Part shown: one piece after another, positions 44,999 through 53,603 of the stretch
Layout of the letters: every line of letters begins with the position of its first letter
Position numbering within the stretch: position 1 is the stretch's first letter
Notes under the pieces: generated by a model
Database searches by the model: none
What the model saw: only the letters and a program-made list of their open reading frames with translations
Told to the model about the DNA's origin: nothing
Program-made: the position numbers and the translations under genes
From: Actinokineospora iranica
Lineage (GTDB): Bacteria; Actinomycetota; Actinomycetes; Mycobacteriales; Pseudonocardiaceae
Direction of reading: 5' to 3'
Assembly (NCBI RefSeq): GCF_900101685.1
Contig: NZ_FMZZ01000008.1
Coordinates: 124,001-188,000 of the forward strand
DNA: 64,000 bases

Positions 44999-46744
44999 GT
45001 GGTCAACCACAAGCCGGGTTCCACGGTGGACCAGACCGGCGGCAGGCTCGGCCCGGCCGAACGGGAACACGCCTGGCGGCGGTTGGCCGACGAGACATTC
45101 GACGTGGTGGTGATCGGCGGCGGGATCGTCGGCGCTGGCGCCGCCCTCGACGCGGCCACCCGTGGGCTCAGGGTCGCCCTCGTCGAGGCGCGCGACCTGG
45201 CCTCCGGCACGTCGAGCCGGTCCAGCAAGCTGTTCCACGGCGGCCTGCGCTACCTGGAGCAACTGGAGTTCGGGCTGGTCCGCGAGGCACTGCGGGAACG
45301 CGAGCTGATGCTCACCCGCCTCGCCCCGCACCTGGTCAAGCCGGTCAGCTTCCTTTACCCGCTCACCCACCGCGGCTGGGAGCGCCCCTACACGGCGGCG
45401 GGCCTGTTCCTCTACGACAGCATGGGCGGCGCGCGGTCGGTCCCCGGCCAGAAGCACCTCACCCGCGCGGGCGCCCTGCGGCTAGCGCCCGCGCTCAAGC
45501 GCGACGCCCTCATCGGCGGCATCCGCTACTACGACGCCCAGGCCGACGACGCCCGCCACACCATGACCGTCGCCCGCACCGCCGCCCACTACGGCGCTGT
45601 GATCCGCACCTCCACCCAGGTCGTCGGCTTCACCCGCGAAGCCGACCGAGTCTCCGGCGTCCGCGTCCGCGACGTCGAGAACGGCGCGGAAGCGGCGGTG
45701 CGGGCGCACGCGGTGATCAACTGCACCGGCGTGTGGACCGACGAGATGCAGCGCGCCTCCGGCAGCAGGGGCCGGTTCCGGGTGCGGGCCAGCAAGGGCG
45801 TGCACATCGTCGTCCCCCGCGACCGGATCGTCGCGGAGTCCGGCCTGATCCTGCGCACCGAGAAGTCCGTGCTGTTCGTCATCCCGTGGCGCAACCACTG
45901 GATAGTCGGCACGACGGACACGGACTGGAACCTGGACCTGGCCCACCCGGCGGCGACCAAGCAGGACATCGACTACATCCTCGACCACGTCAACAAGGTC
46001 CTCGCCACCCCACTGACCCACGGCGACATCGAAGGCGTCTACGCCGGGCTGCGCCCCCTGCTGGCAGGCGAGAGCGAGGAAAGCTCCAAGCTGTCCCGCG
46101 AGCACGCCGTGGCCCGGGTGGCCCCCGGCCTGGTGGCGATAGCGGGCGGCAAATACACCACCTACCGGGTCATGGCCGCCGACGCCGTGGACGCGGCCGC
46201 GGTGGACCTCCCCGGCCGACTCCAGCCGTCGATCACCGACCAGGTCCCCCTCCTGGGCGCCGACGGCTACCACGCCCTGGTCAACCAGGCGGACCTCCTG
46301 GCGGCCCGCCACGGCCTGCACCCCTACCGCGTCCGCCACCTGCTGGACCGCTACGGCTCCCTGGTCCACGAGGTCCTGGCCCTGGCCGACGACAACCCGG
46401 ACCTCCTCAAACCCGTAGACGCCGCCCCCGACTACCTCCGTGTGGAGATCGTCTACGCCACCAGCCACGAAGCGGCCCTGCACCTGGAAGACGTCCTGGC
46501 CCGCAGAACCCGAATCTCCATCGAATACCCCCACCGCGGCGAAGACTGTGCCCACCAGGTGGCCACCCTCATGGCCACCTCCCTCAACTGGCCCGAAGCC
46601 ACCATCACCGCCGAAATCGACAACTACCTATCCCGCGTAGCCGCCGAACGCGCCTCCCAAAACAAACCCGACGACCAAGCCGCCGACGCCACCCGCTCCA
46701 CCGCCCCCGAAGTCCGCCCCCACCTGACCGACCCGGTGGCCTGA
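44999..46744 (+). CDS. glpD: glycerol-3-phosphate dehydrogenase, aerobic
   Basis: 581-residue FAD enzyme oxidising glycerol-3-phosphate to dihydroxyacetone phosphate at the membrane. FAD-binding motif DVVVIGGGIVGAGAALDAATRG near residue 36 (core GGGIVGAGAAL), RDLASGTSSRSSKLFHGGLRY, and VYAGLRPLL with AGGKYTTYRVMAADAVD near 385. GTG 44999 follows AGGGGAGACG. The last ~20 residues are Pro/Ala rich. The M. tuberculosis equivalent (glpD2, Rv3302c) also adjoins lpdA. Confidence 0.96.
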   Translation: MVNHKPGSTVDQTGGRLGPAEREHAWRRLADETFDVVVIGGGIVGAGAALDAATRGLRVALVEARDLASGTSSRSSKLFHGGLRYLEQLEFGLVREALRERELMLTRLAPHLVKPVSFLYPLTHRGWERPYTAAGLFLYDSMGGARSVPGQKHLTRAGALRLAPALKRDALIGGIRYYDAQADDARHTMTVARTAAHYGAVIRTSTQVVGFTREADRVSGVRVRDVENGAEAAVRAHAVINCTGVWTDEMQRASGSRGRFRVRASKGVHIVVPRDRIVAESGLILRTEKSVLFVIPWRNHWIVGTTDTDWNLDLAHPAATKQDIDYILDHVNKVLATPLTHGDIEGVYAGLRPLLAGESEESSKLSREHAVARVAPGLVAIAGGKYTTYRVMAADAVDAAAVDLPGRLQPSITDQVPLLGADGYHALVNQADLLAARHGLHPYRVRHLLDRYGSLVHEVLALADDNPDLLKPVDAAPDYLRVEIVYATSHEAALHLEDVLARRTRISIEYPHRGEDCAHQVATLMATSLNWPEATITAEIDNYLSRVAAERASQNKPDDQAADATRSTAPEVRPHLTDPVA

Positions 46745-46774
46745 CCCCCTTCCACCCGGCAGGCCGCACCCTGC

Positions 46775-46825
46775 CCTGCCAGGTGCTCGATGGGGTCAAG
46801 CAGCACACCCGAGCACCTGCCAGGT
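46775..46825. repeat. inverted-repeat element, short form
   Basis: CCTGCCAGGTGCTCG at one end and CGAGCACCTGCCAGG at the other pair with one mismatch around a ~20-base loop containing ATGGGGTCAAGCAG. It shares its leading 18 bases with the long element that starts 60 bp later and with the copy at 1625-1700. Confidence 0.65.
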
Positions 46826-46834
46826 CGCACCGAC

Positions 46835-46993
46835 CCTGCCAGGTGCTCGATGGGGTGGAGTGGTTTCTTTGGGGGTGAAGGAAGATCTCTAAACTTGCCG
46901 TGGTCGTGGGGCCGAAGGCTCCCCACCCGTCTTTCCCCACGACGGGATCTTCCTTCGTAGGGGCCCCGAAGAAACCACTCCACCCCATCGAGC
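46835..46993. repeat. long inverted-repeat element, long form
   Basis: The left arm 46845-46887 and right arm 46946-46993 are near-perfect reverse complements (GCTCGATGGGGTGGAGTGG...GAAGGAAGATC). A second hairpin, GTCGTGGGG (46903-46911) with CCCCACGAC (46935-46943), is nested inside. It fills the gap between convergent glpD and the PPE-like gene. It encodes nothing evident; it could be a MITE-like relic, an attenuating terminator or a structured RNA. Confidence 0.75.
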
Positions 46994-47060
46994 CAACCAA
47001 CACAGCCACGCCCCCGAGAAACCACTAAACCCCGAAAACCAGCCACCCTCGAACGCGACC

Positions 47061-48230
47061 TCAGCCGCCGATCACCCCAGGCGGCAACCGGTGATCCTCC
47101 CCATCCACCGAAACCGACTCGGTAACCCGCCCCAAATCCCGCCGCCGCCCACCGCCAGACCCGACCGAACCATCCCCGAACCACTGGCTAGACCCCAGTG
47201 CCTCCACACCGAACCGCCGCGTCACAACCTTCTCGCTCGGCCCGGAAACCCCCGCCGGAGCCGCCCCGCCAGCGGCAGTCGCCGAAGCCAATCCGGGCGT
47301 CCCAGTGGCCGCCAAATCGTCGGCAGGCACCGGAACACCAGCAGCCGGACGCTTGGACCGCGTCTCCACCCGGTCATTCGGGACCACACCACTGCGCAAC
47401 CCAGGCGCGGCGGCCGGAGCTCCCTGGTTGACCGGCGCCGCCCCGCTGTGACCCCCCGCTTGCAGCACAGACCTCCGCACGACCTCCGACTCCGCCGCCC
47501 CGGAAAGCCCCACGCCCTGGCCGGCGTGCCCGCCCTGAGCGGAAGAGCCAGCACCCTGCGGGCCACCGAAACCACCCTGCGAGCCACCGGAACCCTGCGA
47601 GGGAAGGCGCACGAGGCCGCCCGCGGACGACGATCGCGTTTCCCCACCGACACCCAGCCCCCGACCACGGTGCAACCCGGCCGAGCTGGTCAACTCGGCG
47701 GGCTTGGTGAACCCGGTGAGCGCGGCCAAGGTCGTCGCGGTGGTGAGTTCGTAGGCCGCCATGACCTCGAACGCCTTCTGCTCGCCCGCCGACCGCGCCG
47801 CCTCGGCGGGCTCGGCGTCGGTCTGGGTGACCGCGACCACCGCGGGCGGCGGCAGTGTCGGGTCGGGCCGCTGCGGGGGGACCTCCGCGGGCGCGGGCAT
47901 GTCCGCGCGCGCCTTCGCGATGTGGTTGCCCTGGTCCTCGACCGCGACACGCATCCGGGCCGCCTCGGTCGCGGTGTCGCGCGCCCAGATGGCCAGCGGT
48001 GTCAGCCGGTCGTAAGCGGCGCCAGCGGCGCGGCCCGCCCAGGCCGCGTTCGAGGTGTCCAGCGTCGCCAGGAGGTCTTGGCTGATCTCGGTAAGAGTCG
48101 CCGACAGCGCTGCCCACCGGCGGGACGGCTCGGCGGAAGCCTGCGCGCCGGGGCCATCGTGCAGCATCCGGTACAGCTCTTCGTGGGTGAAGCCGCGCCA
48201 GCGCGCGGCGTCGGTCGCCTGCTCGGTCAT
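47061..48230 (-). CDS. PPE-like ESX-associated protein
   Basis: 389-residue protein. The N-terminal ~140 residues are helical with a WxG-like turn (SNAAWAGRAAGAAYDRLTPLAIWARDTATEAARM), as in the PPE/WXG families (FTHEELYRMLHDGPGAQ at the start). The rest is disordered and Gly/Ser/Gln/Pro rich (GSGGSQGGFGGPQGAG). No Sec signal; export through a type VII system is probable. It follows a small helical partner by 27 bp. No toxin domain is visible at the C-terminus, so a surface or matrix-like role is as likely as effector delivery. Confidence 0.75.
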   Translation of the reverse strand: MTEQATDAARWRGFTHEELYRMLHDGPGAQASAEPSRRWAALSATLTEISQDLLATLDTSNAAWAGRAAGAAYDRLTPLAIWARDTATEAARMRVAVEDQGNHIAKARADMPAPAEVPPQRPDPTLPPPAVVAVTQTDAEPAEAARSAGEQKAFEVMAAYELTTATTLAALTGFTKPAELTSSAGLHRGRGLGVGGETRSSSAGGLVRLPSQGSGGSQGGFGGPQGAGSSAQGGHAGQGVGLSGAAESEVVRRSVLQAGGHSGAAPVNQGAPAAAPGLRSGVVPNDRVETRSKRPAAGVPVPADDLAATGTPGLASATAAGGAAPAGVSGPSEKVVTRRFGVEALGSSQWFGDGSVGSGGGRRRDLGRVTESVSVDGEDHRLPPGVIGG

Positions 48231-48257
48231 CGCGTTTCCCCTCGCCCCTCGCGCCGG

Positions 48258-48680
48258 TCAGCCTCGGCGGGTGACCGTCACCTGGTTGTCCTCTTCGAGC
48301 AGGCGGTACTGCTCGGCGATCTTGTCCAGGGTGTGCACAGCCGTGTCGAGCTGGGCGCGGTAGGCCAGCAGCACGTCGAGGGCCGCCTGCTCGTGGTCGA
48401 CGGTCAGCGCGTTGACCACGGCGGCCGCGTCCTGGCTCACCGGGTCCCCCGCCCACGCCTCGACCCGCAGACCGGTCTCGCCGAGCCGGAGCTGGTCGTC
48501 GACGCGCGAGAGCGCCGTGGCGAACGCCGAGCGCAGCCCGGGCACCGCCTCCGGTGACACGTCGAGCAGGTCGCGGCGCTGGTCGCCCCCGGGACCGCCC
48601 TGCCCGTGTCCGTTCGTCCCTGCTGGCACGTCGCCCTCCCGATCGCCGCCCGGTGCGCCTGCAAGCCGTGGCGCGGTCAC
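48258..48680 (-). CDS. small helical ESX-like partner protein
   Basis: 140-residue protein with a disordered Gly-rich N-terminus and a helical hairpin: VPGLRSAFATALSRVDDQLR, GLRVEAWAGDPVSQDAAAVV (W-A-G turn), then LAYRAQLDTAVHTLDKIAEQYRLLEEDN. It fits a WXG100-type partner for the PPE-like protein next to it. GTG 48680 is weakly supported; the conserved part starts about 40 residues later. Confidence 0.65.
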   Translation of the reverse strand: MTAPRLAGAPGGDREGDVPAGTNGHGQGGPGGDQRRDLLDVSPEAVPGLRSAFATALSRVDDQLRLGETGLRVEAWAGDPVSQDAAAVVNALTVDHEQAALDVLLAYRAQLDTAVHTLDKIAEQYRLLEEDNQVTVTRRG

Positions 48681-48757
48681 CCTATCGTCGGATTCGACCG
48701 TTGTGGTGTCGTCTCCTAGACGGGTCGCGGGCCTGCCTGGTTCCGTTTCCCCGCGAT

Positions 48758-49291
48758 CTACCCACCGCCCGTGCCGGACGTTCCGTTACGCAAGATCAGC
48801 AGCGCCCCCTCGTCGGTGTCGCGAACCAGCGAAAAGCCCAGCTTCTCGGCCACCCGTCGAGACGCCACGTTGCCCGCGTAATGCTTGTAGGTGATCTCCC
48901 GTAACCCGAGCGCGCCGAACCCGAAGCGGATCACCGCCCCCAGCGCCTCGGTCGTCATGCCCTTGCCCCGGGCGGCCGGGAGCGCCCAACAGCCCGCCTC
49001 GGCGGTGCCGTGCTCGAGGTCCACCTCCTTGAGCAGCACCTCACCCAAGAACTCCCCCGTCAGCGGATCGGCCACCACCCACGAGAAGCGCGTCTCGTCG
49101 GCCCACGCCGCCCGGCGGCGGGCGATGTAGGCGCCCGCCCGCTCAAGGTCGCTCACATCGAGGTGCGGCAGCCACCGCTTGCTCTCGGGGTCGGCGAAGC
49201 CCGCGATGATGGCGGGCCGGTCGTCGATGCGGGCGTCGTCGCGCAGCGCCCGCAGGTAGTACTTGCCCGCGTTGATCTCCACCGGTTCCAC
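48758..49291 (-). CDS. GNAT acetyltransferase
   Basis: 177-residue RimJ/RimL-type N-acetyltransferase: SWVVADPLTGEFLGEVLLKE, acetyl-CoA loop ARGKGMTTEALGAVI (near residues 108-122), and GNVASRRVAEKLGFSLVRDT. The acceptor could be a protein N-terminus, an antibiotic or a polyamine. GTG 49291 is fixed by a TACCGT box 6 bases upstream with no ribosome binding site, so the message is leaderless even though the HAD gene lies just upstream on the same strand. Confidence 0.87.
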   Translation of the reverse strand: MEPVEINAGKYYLRALRDDARIDDRPAIIAGFADPESKRWLPHLDVSDLERAGAYIARRRAAWADETRFSWVVADPLTGEFLGEVLLKEVDLEHGTAEAGCWALPAARGKGMTTEALGAVIRFGFGALGLREITYKHYAGNVASRRVAEKLGFSLVRDTDEGALLILRNGTSGTGGG

Positions 49292-49297
49292 CGCACC

Positions 49298-49303
49298 ACG
49301 GTA
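49298..49303 (-). promoter_or_regulatory. -10 box of leaderless GNAT promoter
   Basis: TACCGT on the minus strand with exactly 6 bases before GTG 49291. It repeats the geometry seen at add and the methyltransferase. Confidence 0.5.
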
Positions 49304-49325
49304 ACCGGAGGCACCGACAGCGGGC

Positions 49326-49928
49326 TCAGCCGAGCAGGCCGTGCGTCGCCAGCGCCGTGCGCAGGGCATCGGTGTCCGGGACGTGCGCCGCGGCCAGGCC
49401 GAGGGCGGTCGCCGCGGCGACGTTGGCGGCCGAGTCGTCGCAGAACAGCGTCTCGTCGCGGGTCGCGCCGAGGATCGCCAAGGCGGCCAGGAACGCCTCC
49501 GGGTCGGGCTTCGCCACGCCGGTCTCGGCCGAGGACACCACACCGTCGACCTCCCGGTCGAGGCCGAGCACCGTCAGGTCGGCGGCGAGCCGGGTGGTGG
49601 CGTTGGTGAGCAGCGCGACCCGGCGCCGGGTCCGGACGGCCCGCACCAGGGTCAGCGCCGCCGGGACGACGGTCCCGGTCGCGGACCAGGCGTTCACGGC
49701 GGCGAGAGCGGCTGTGGCGGGCACGCCCTCGCTGGTGAGCGCGTCCGCGACCGAGGCCAGCCAGCGGTCATGCCGCACGAGGCCGGTGATCGCGGGCGTC
49801 AGCAGATCCGGCCGGAACGCGGTCGCCGCCAGCGACCCCGGCGGCAGGCGGTGGGCGCGTTCGACATCGGCGTCGGGGGCGAACTCACGCAGGACCTCGT
49901 CGAGGTCGAGCAGCAGCAGCGTGATCAG
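49326..49928 (-). CDS. HAD-superfamily hydrolase, probable CTG start
   Basis: 200-residue HAD-IA phosphatase. Motif I LLLLDLDEVLREF (nucleophile DxD) at the N-terminus, motif II VALLTNAT, motif III Lys in AETGVAKPDP, motif IV LFCDDSAANV. No ATG, GTG or TTG precedes motif I within the gene: the first ATG/GTG-type starts lie about 50 codons in and would delete the nucleophile. The likeliest start is CTG 49928, which overlaps the upstream DUF1707 stop (CTGA) and follows GGAGCGGG. The substrate is probably a small phosphate ester. Confidence 0.8.
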   Translation of the reverse strand: MITLLLLDLDEVLREFAPDADVERAHRLPPGSLAATAFRPDLLTPAITGLVRHDRWLASVADALTSEGVPATAALAAVNAWSATGTVVPAALTLVRAVRTRRRVALLTNATTRLAADLTVLGLDREVDGVVSSAETGVAKPDPEAFLAALAILGATRDETLFCDDSAANVAAATALGLAAAHVPDTDALRTALATHGLLG

Positions 49929-50395
49929 CGCCCGCTCCCGCGCGAGCGCCGCCTGCGCCGCTCGAACTCCCGCCGGTCGCGCCGCCAGTCGTCGCCGAAC
50001 AACGCCCCACCCGCGACCAGCACCGCGACCGGTAGCAGCAGGATCGGCCAGAAACCCCGCAGCAGGAACACGAACAGCGCCAGACCGACGATCGCCGACA
50101 CCGGCACCAGCGCCGCGTACAGCCGCTGACCGACCGGGCGCGACTCCCAGCCCACCGCCCGCGCCGGGTCGGGGACAAGCGGAGTGGGGGCGGCGAACCG
50201 GGGCCGGGGGTCGGGCAGGTCGCCGAACAGGGCCAGCAGATCACCCCGGGTGCGGGCGGTGGTGACCTTGGCGCTGCGCTCGCCGTACTCATCGATGTCG
50301 AGCCTGCCCGCGCTCATGTGCTCCCCCAGAGTCCGCAGCGCGTCCTCCCGCTCGGCGTCGCCGATGCGCAGGTCGGAAGGGGGGAACTCGGTCAC
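49925..50395 (-). CDS. DUF1707 membrane protein
   Basis: 156 residues: DUF1707 motif (LRIGDAEREDALRTLGEHMSAGRLDIDEYGERSAKVTTART) at residues 9-50, two membrane helices (LYAALVPVSAIVGLALFVFLL and WPILLLPVAVLVAGG), and a very basic tail (RRDRREFERRRRRSRG). The tail is probably cytoplasmic and could bind nucleic acid or phospholipid. GTG 50395. Translationally coupled to the HAD gene. Confidence 0.82.
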   Translation of the reverse strand: MTEFPPSDLRIGDAEREDALRTLGEHMSAGRLDIDEYGERSAKVTTARTRGDLLALFGDLPDPRPRFAAPTPLVPDPARAVGWESRPVGQRLYAALVPVSAIVGLALFVFLLRGFWPILLLPVAVLVAGGALFGDDWRRDRREFERRRRRSRGSGR

Positions 50396-50525
50396 AACCC
50401 GATCCTACGGAAACCGCGGCCGCCCGGTTCCGACCAGTTCGCGGCGCAGCGGTGTCAGGGGCTGGTTGTGGCTGAGCCGCGTGTTCGGGCGCGCCTCTTG
50501 ACCCGGGCGCGGGCGCGCGCCGGGG

Positions 50526-50969
50526 TCAGCCGCGTTTCTTGAGGGCCTCTTCGACCGCGGCGGCCAGGATCGTCACCCCGACCGCGACCACGATCGTCCA
50601 CCACAGGCCCTTGAACACGGTGAGCAGGATGGTTCCGGGGACGCCCAGCAGCATCGTCATGCCGCCGAGCATCCCCACCGCCTCGCTGGCGGGCGTCGGG
50701 ACGAGGCCGTCGTCCGCAGGCCTGCCCACCGCCTGCTTGAGCCGCTGTTTCGGGCTCACCGCGGCGCTCAGGTCCGGGTGCGGGCAGGGCAGGTCGGTGA
50801 ACAGGGCCTCGATGTCGCCGCGAGTGCGTGCGGCGACGGCCCGGACACAGCGGAACTCGTACTCCGCCAGCTCCAACCTGCCCGTCGACAAGTGCGTGCC
50901 GAGCAGCGCCACCGCTTCGTCGCGCTCCGCGCCGCTGATGCGGATACCCGCGTCCCGCCCCTGCGCCAT
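50526..50969 (-). CDS. DUF1707 membrane protein
   Basis: 147 residues: DUF1707 motif (IRISGAERDEAVALLGTHLSTGRLELAEYEFRCVRAVAARTRGD), a central linker, and two hydrophobic stretches (LGGMTMLLGVPGTILLTVF, WWTIVVAVGVTILAAAVEEAL). ATG 50969 is 178 bp after the accA3 stop-side end is excluded: it starts 22 bp beyond that stop, so read-through from accA3 is possible. Paralogue of the next gene; role unknown. Confidence 0.8.
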   Translation of the reverse strand: MAQGRDAGIRISGAERDEAVALLGTHLSTGRLELAEYEFRCVRAVAARTRGDIEALFTDLPCPHPDLSAAVSPKQRLKQAVGRPADDGLVPTPASEAVGMLGGMTMLLGVPGTILLTVFKGLWWTIVVAVGVTILAAAVEEALKKRG

Positions 50970-50990
50970 GCCCCGCAGTCTATAAACGCC

Positions 50991-52769
50991 TCAGTCCTTG
51001 ATCTCGCAGATGACCGAGCCGGTGGTGACGGTCTCGCCCTGGGCGACGCCGAGGCCGGTGACGGTGCCTGCCTTGTGCGCGGTGACCGGGTTCTCCATCT
51101 TCATCGCCTCGAGCACGACGATCAGGTCGCCCACGGCGACCGTCTGGCCGTCCTCGACCGCGATCTTGACGATGGTGCCCTGCATCGGGGCCGCGACCGA
51201 GTCGCCGGAGGCCGTCGCGCCGGACTTGCCGCCCGCGCGCTTGCGCGGCTTCGCCTTCGCCGCGGCGCCGCCGCCACCGGAGCCCACCGCCAGGTTGCCC
51301 GGCAGCGACACCTCCAGCCTGCGCCCGCCGACCTCGACGACCACGTTCTGCCGTGGCTCTTCCTCAGCGGCCTCCGCGCCGCCGGTGAACGGCTCGATCG
51401 TGTTGGCGAACTCGGTCTCGATCCACCGGGTGTGCACGGTGAAGCCGTTCTCGTCGCCGATGAACGCCGGGTCGCGCACGATCGCGCGGTGGAACGGCAC
51501 GACCGTGGCCATGCCCTCGACGACCAGCTCGTCCAGCGCCCGGCGCGAGCGGGCCAGGGCCTGGTCGCGGTCCTCGCCGGTGACGATGATCTTGGCGAGC
51601 ATCGAGTCGAACTGGCCGCCGATCACGGTGCCCGACTCGACACCGGAGTCGACGCGGACACCGGGGCCGTCCGGCGCGCGCCAGAGCGTCACGGTGCCCG
51701 GGGCGGGCAGGAAGTTGCGGCCCGCGTCCTCGCCGTTGATCCGGAACTCGATCGAGTGGCCGCGCGGGGCCGGGTCCTCGGTCAGCCGCAGCTTCTCGCC
51801 CGCGGCGATCCGGAACTGCTCGCGCACCAGGTCGATGCCCGCGGTCTCCTCCGAGACCGGGTGCTCGACCTGCAGGCGGGTGTTGACCTCGAGGAACGAG
51901 ATCGTGCCGTCGGCGCCGACGAGGTATTCGACGGTGCCCGCACCCGAGTAGCCAGCCTCGCGGCAGATGGCCTTCGCGGAGCTGTGAATCTGGGCGCGCT
52001 GCTCGTCGGTGAGGAACGGAGCGGGCGCCTCCTCGACCAGCTTCTGGTGGCGGCGCTGCAGCGAGCAGTCGCGGGTGCCGACGACGATGACGTTGCCGTG
52101 CTTGTCGGCGAGCACCTGCGCCTCGACGTGCCGCGGCTTGTCCAGGTACCGCTCGACGAAGCACTCGCCGCGGCCGAAGGCGGTGACCGCCTCGCGCACC
52201 GCGGAGTCGAACAGTTCGGGGATCTCCTCGATCGTGCGGGCCACCTTCAGGCCGCGCCCGCCGCCGCCGAAGGCCGCCTTGATGGCGACCGGCAGGCCGT
52301 GCTCCTCGGCGAAGGCCACGATCTCCTCGGCCCCGCCCACCGGCTCCTTGGTGCCGGGCACCAGCGGCGCGCCCGCGCGCATCGCGATGTGCCGCGCGGT
52401 CACCTTGTCGCCGAGGTCGCGGATGGCCTGCGGGTCCGGCCCGATCCAGGTCAGCCCGGCGTCGATGACGGCCTGGGCGAAGTCGGCGTTCTCGGACAGG
52501 AAGCCGTAGCCGGGGTGGACGGCGTCCGCGCCGGAGCGCTTCGCCACGTCCAGCACCTTGTCGAACGACAGGTAGCTCTCACCCGGGGTGTTGCCCCCCA
52601 GCGCGAAAGCCTCGTCGGCCAACCGGACGAACGGCGTGTCGCGGTCCGGGTCGGCATAGACGGCGACGCTCGACAAACCGGCGTCACGGCAGGCACGGAT
52701 AACTCGGACGGCGATCTCGCCGCGGTTGGCGATGAGTACCTTGCTCAGCGCCTTTGCCGACTCGGACAC
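50991..52769 (-). CDS. accA3: acyl-CoA carboxylase alpha subunit (biotin carboxylase + BCCP)
   Basis: 592-residue two-domain subunit. The biotin carboxylase part has [17 protein letters not shown] at the start, the ATP-grasp loop [12 protein letters not shown] near residue 165, and [14 protein letters not shown] near 290. A flexible Ala/Lys/Gly linker leads to the C-terminal biotinyl domain with LEAMKMENP (biotinyl Lys near 557). BirA (62767) biotinylates it, and AccD5/AccE (60-62 kb) supply carboxyltransferase. GTG 52769 follows a consensus AAGGAGGAAC. Confidence 0.96.
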   Translation of the reverse strand: MSESAKALSKVLIANRGEIAVRVIRACRDAGLSSVAVYADPDRDTPFVRLADEAFALGGNTPGESYLSFDKVLDVAKRSGADAVHPGYGFLSENADFAQAVIDAGLTWIGPDPQAIRDLGDKVTARHIAMRAGAPLVPGTKEPVGGAEEIVAFAEEHGLPVAIKAAFGGGGRGLKVARTIEEIPELFDSAVREAVTAFGRGECFVERYLDKPRHVEAQVLADKHGNVIVVGTRDCSLQRRHQKLVEEAPAPFLTDEQRAQIHSSAKAICREAGYSGAGTVEYLVGADGTISFLEVNTRLQVEHPVSEETAGIDLVREQFRIAAGEKLRLTEDPAPRGHSIEFRINGEDAGRNFLPAPGTVTLWRAPDGPGVRVDSGVESGTVIGGQFDSMLAKIIVTGEDRDQALARSRRALDELVVEGMATVVPFHRAIVRDPAFIGDENGFTVHTRWIETEFANTIEPFTGGAEAAEEEPRQNVVVEVGGRRLEVSLPGNLAVGSGGGGAAAKAKPRKRAGGKSGATASGDSVAAPMQGTIVKIAVEDGQTVAVGDLIVVLEAMKMENPVTAHKAGTVTGLGVAQGETVTTGSVICEIKD

Positions 52770-52901
52770 GCCGTTCCTCCTTGATGGTCGCACGGGCTCT
52801 TGGGGAGTTTACGTACCCGTGGCCCAACCGGAACCGAGAGCAACCCCACAATCCGCGGATACGCTCCCCGCAGACTTCGCCGCACCGCCGGAGGTGACGC
52901 A

Positions 52902-53603
52902 GTGCCAGGTCGACGCGCGCCGACCGCGGTAGTGCTGACCGCGCTGCTCTCCGCCCTGGTCGCGGGCGCGGCCATGACCGGATCGGCCCTGCTCAGAGAC
53001 CGTCCCAGCGCGCGAACCCCAGCCACGGAAACTCCCCCCAATTCCGCGGCGAGCATCGGCGTGTCGGGCTGCCACCGTGCCCCCTGCCAAGTCCTGGCCA
53101 CCGCCACCGTCGGCGGCACGGTCATCGACCTCGTCGCCGACGCGGGCGCCGCGTCCGGCCGCCTGCGCATCGGGGGTCCCTCAGCCAGCCTGGTGATCGA
53201 GACCACGATCACCGAGTTGGGCGCCACCCTCACCCACGACTCCCTCCAGTGTCATCCCGCCTCGATCTCCGCCTGCCTCATCCGCGGCGACACTGACGAA
53301 GGCGCCACCGGCCAGGTCGTCGTCGGCCGCTCAGGCAAGTGGAGCCCCCTGGCCAGGGCTTTCTACTCGCGCGCGGGCCACCTGGCCCTGGTCGACATCG
53401 TCAACGACCAGGCCCCCGAGGTCCTCGCCGTCCAACCCGACTGCCCCGCCGACACCGACTGCGCGAAGCGGCCGGTGTACGCGCAGGTGTTCGAGTTGAG
53501 CGGCGAAGAGGTCGGCTGCTCCCGCACCTACAGCCGCATCGATCAACTGCCCGGATACCCGGAAGTCGACTTCACAGCCGCCCAACTCCGCCCGTGTTCC
53601 TGA
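52902..53603 (+). CDS. secreted or membrane-anchored hypothetical protein
   Basis: 233 residues from GTG 52902 (site GGAGGTGACG). The N-terminal helix (AVVLTALLSALVAGAAMTG) acts as signal or anchor, then a Cys-rich beta domain: SGCHRAPCQVLATATVGG, LQCHPASISACLIRG, QPDCPADTDCAKRP, EEVGCSRTYS and a final RPCS. Nine cysteines suggest several disulfides. It is divergent from accA3 with 132 bp between. Family not recognised. Confidence 0.7.
   Translation: MPGRRAPTAVVLTALLSALVAGAAMTGSALLRDRPSARTPATETPPNSAASIGVSGCHRAPCQVLATATVGGTVIDLVADAGAASGRLRIGGPSASLVIETTITELGATLTHDSLQCHPASISACLIRGDTDEGATGQVVVGRSGKWSPLARAFYSRAGHLALVDIVNDQAPEVLAVQPDCPADTDCAKRPVYAQVFELSGEEVGCSRTYSRIDQLPGYPEVDFTAAQLRPCS

Noticed and set aside
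46775-46993. CRISPR array
   Set aside because: Only two non-identical units with inverted, not direct, organisation; no spacers and no cas genes.
48758-49543. N-terminal extension of the GNAT protein to 261 residues
   Set aside because: The extension is an off-frame reading of the HAD gene; the leaderless promoter fixes the start at 49291.
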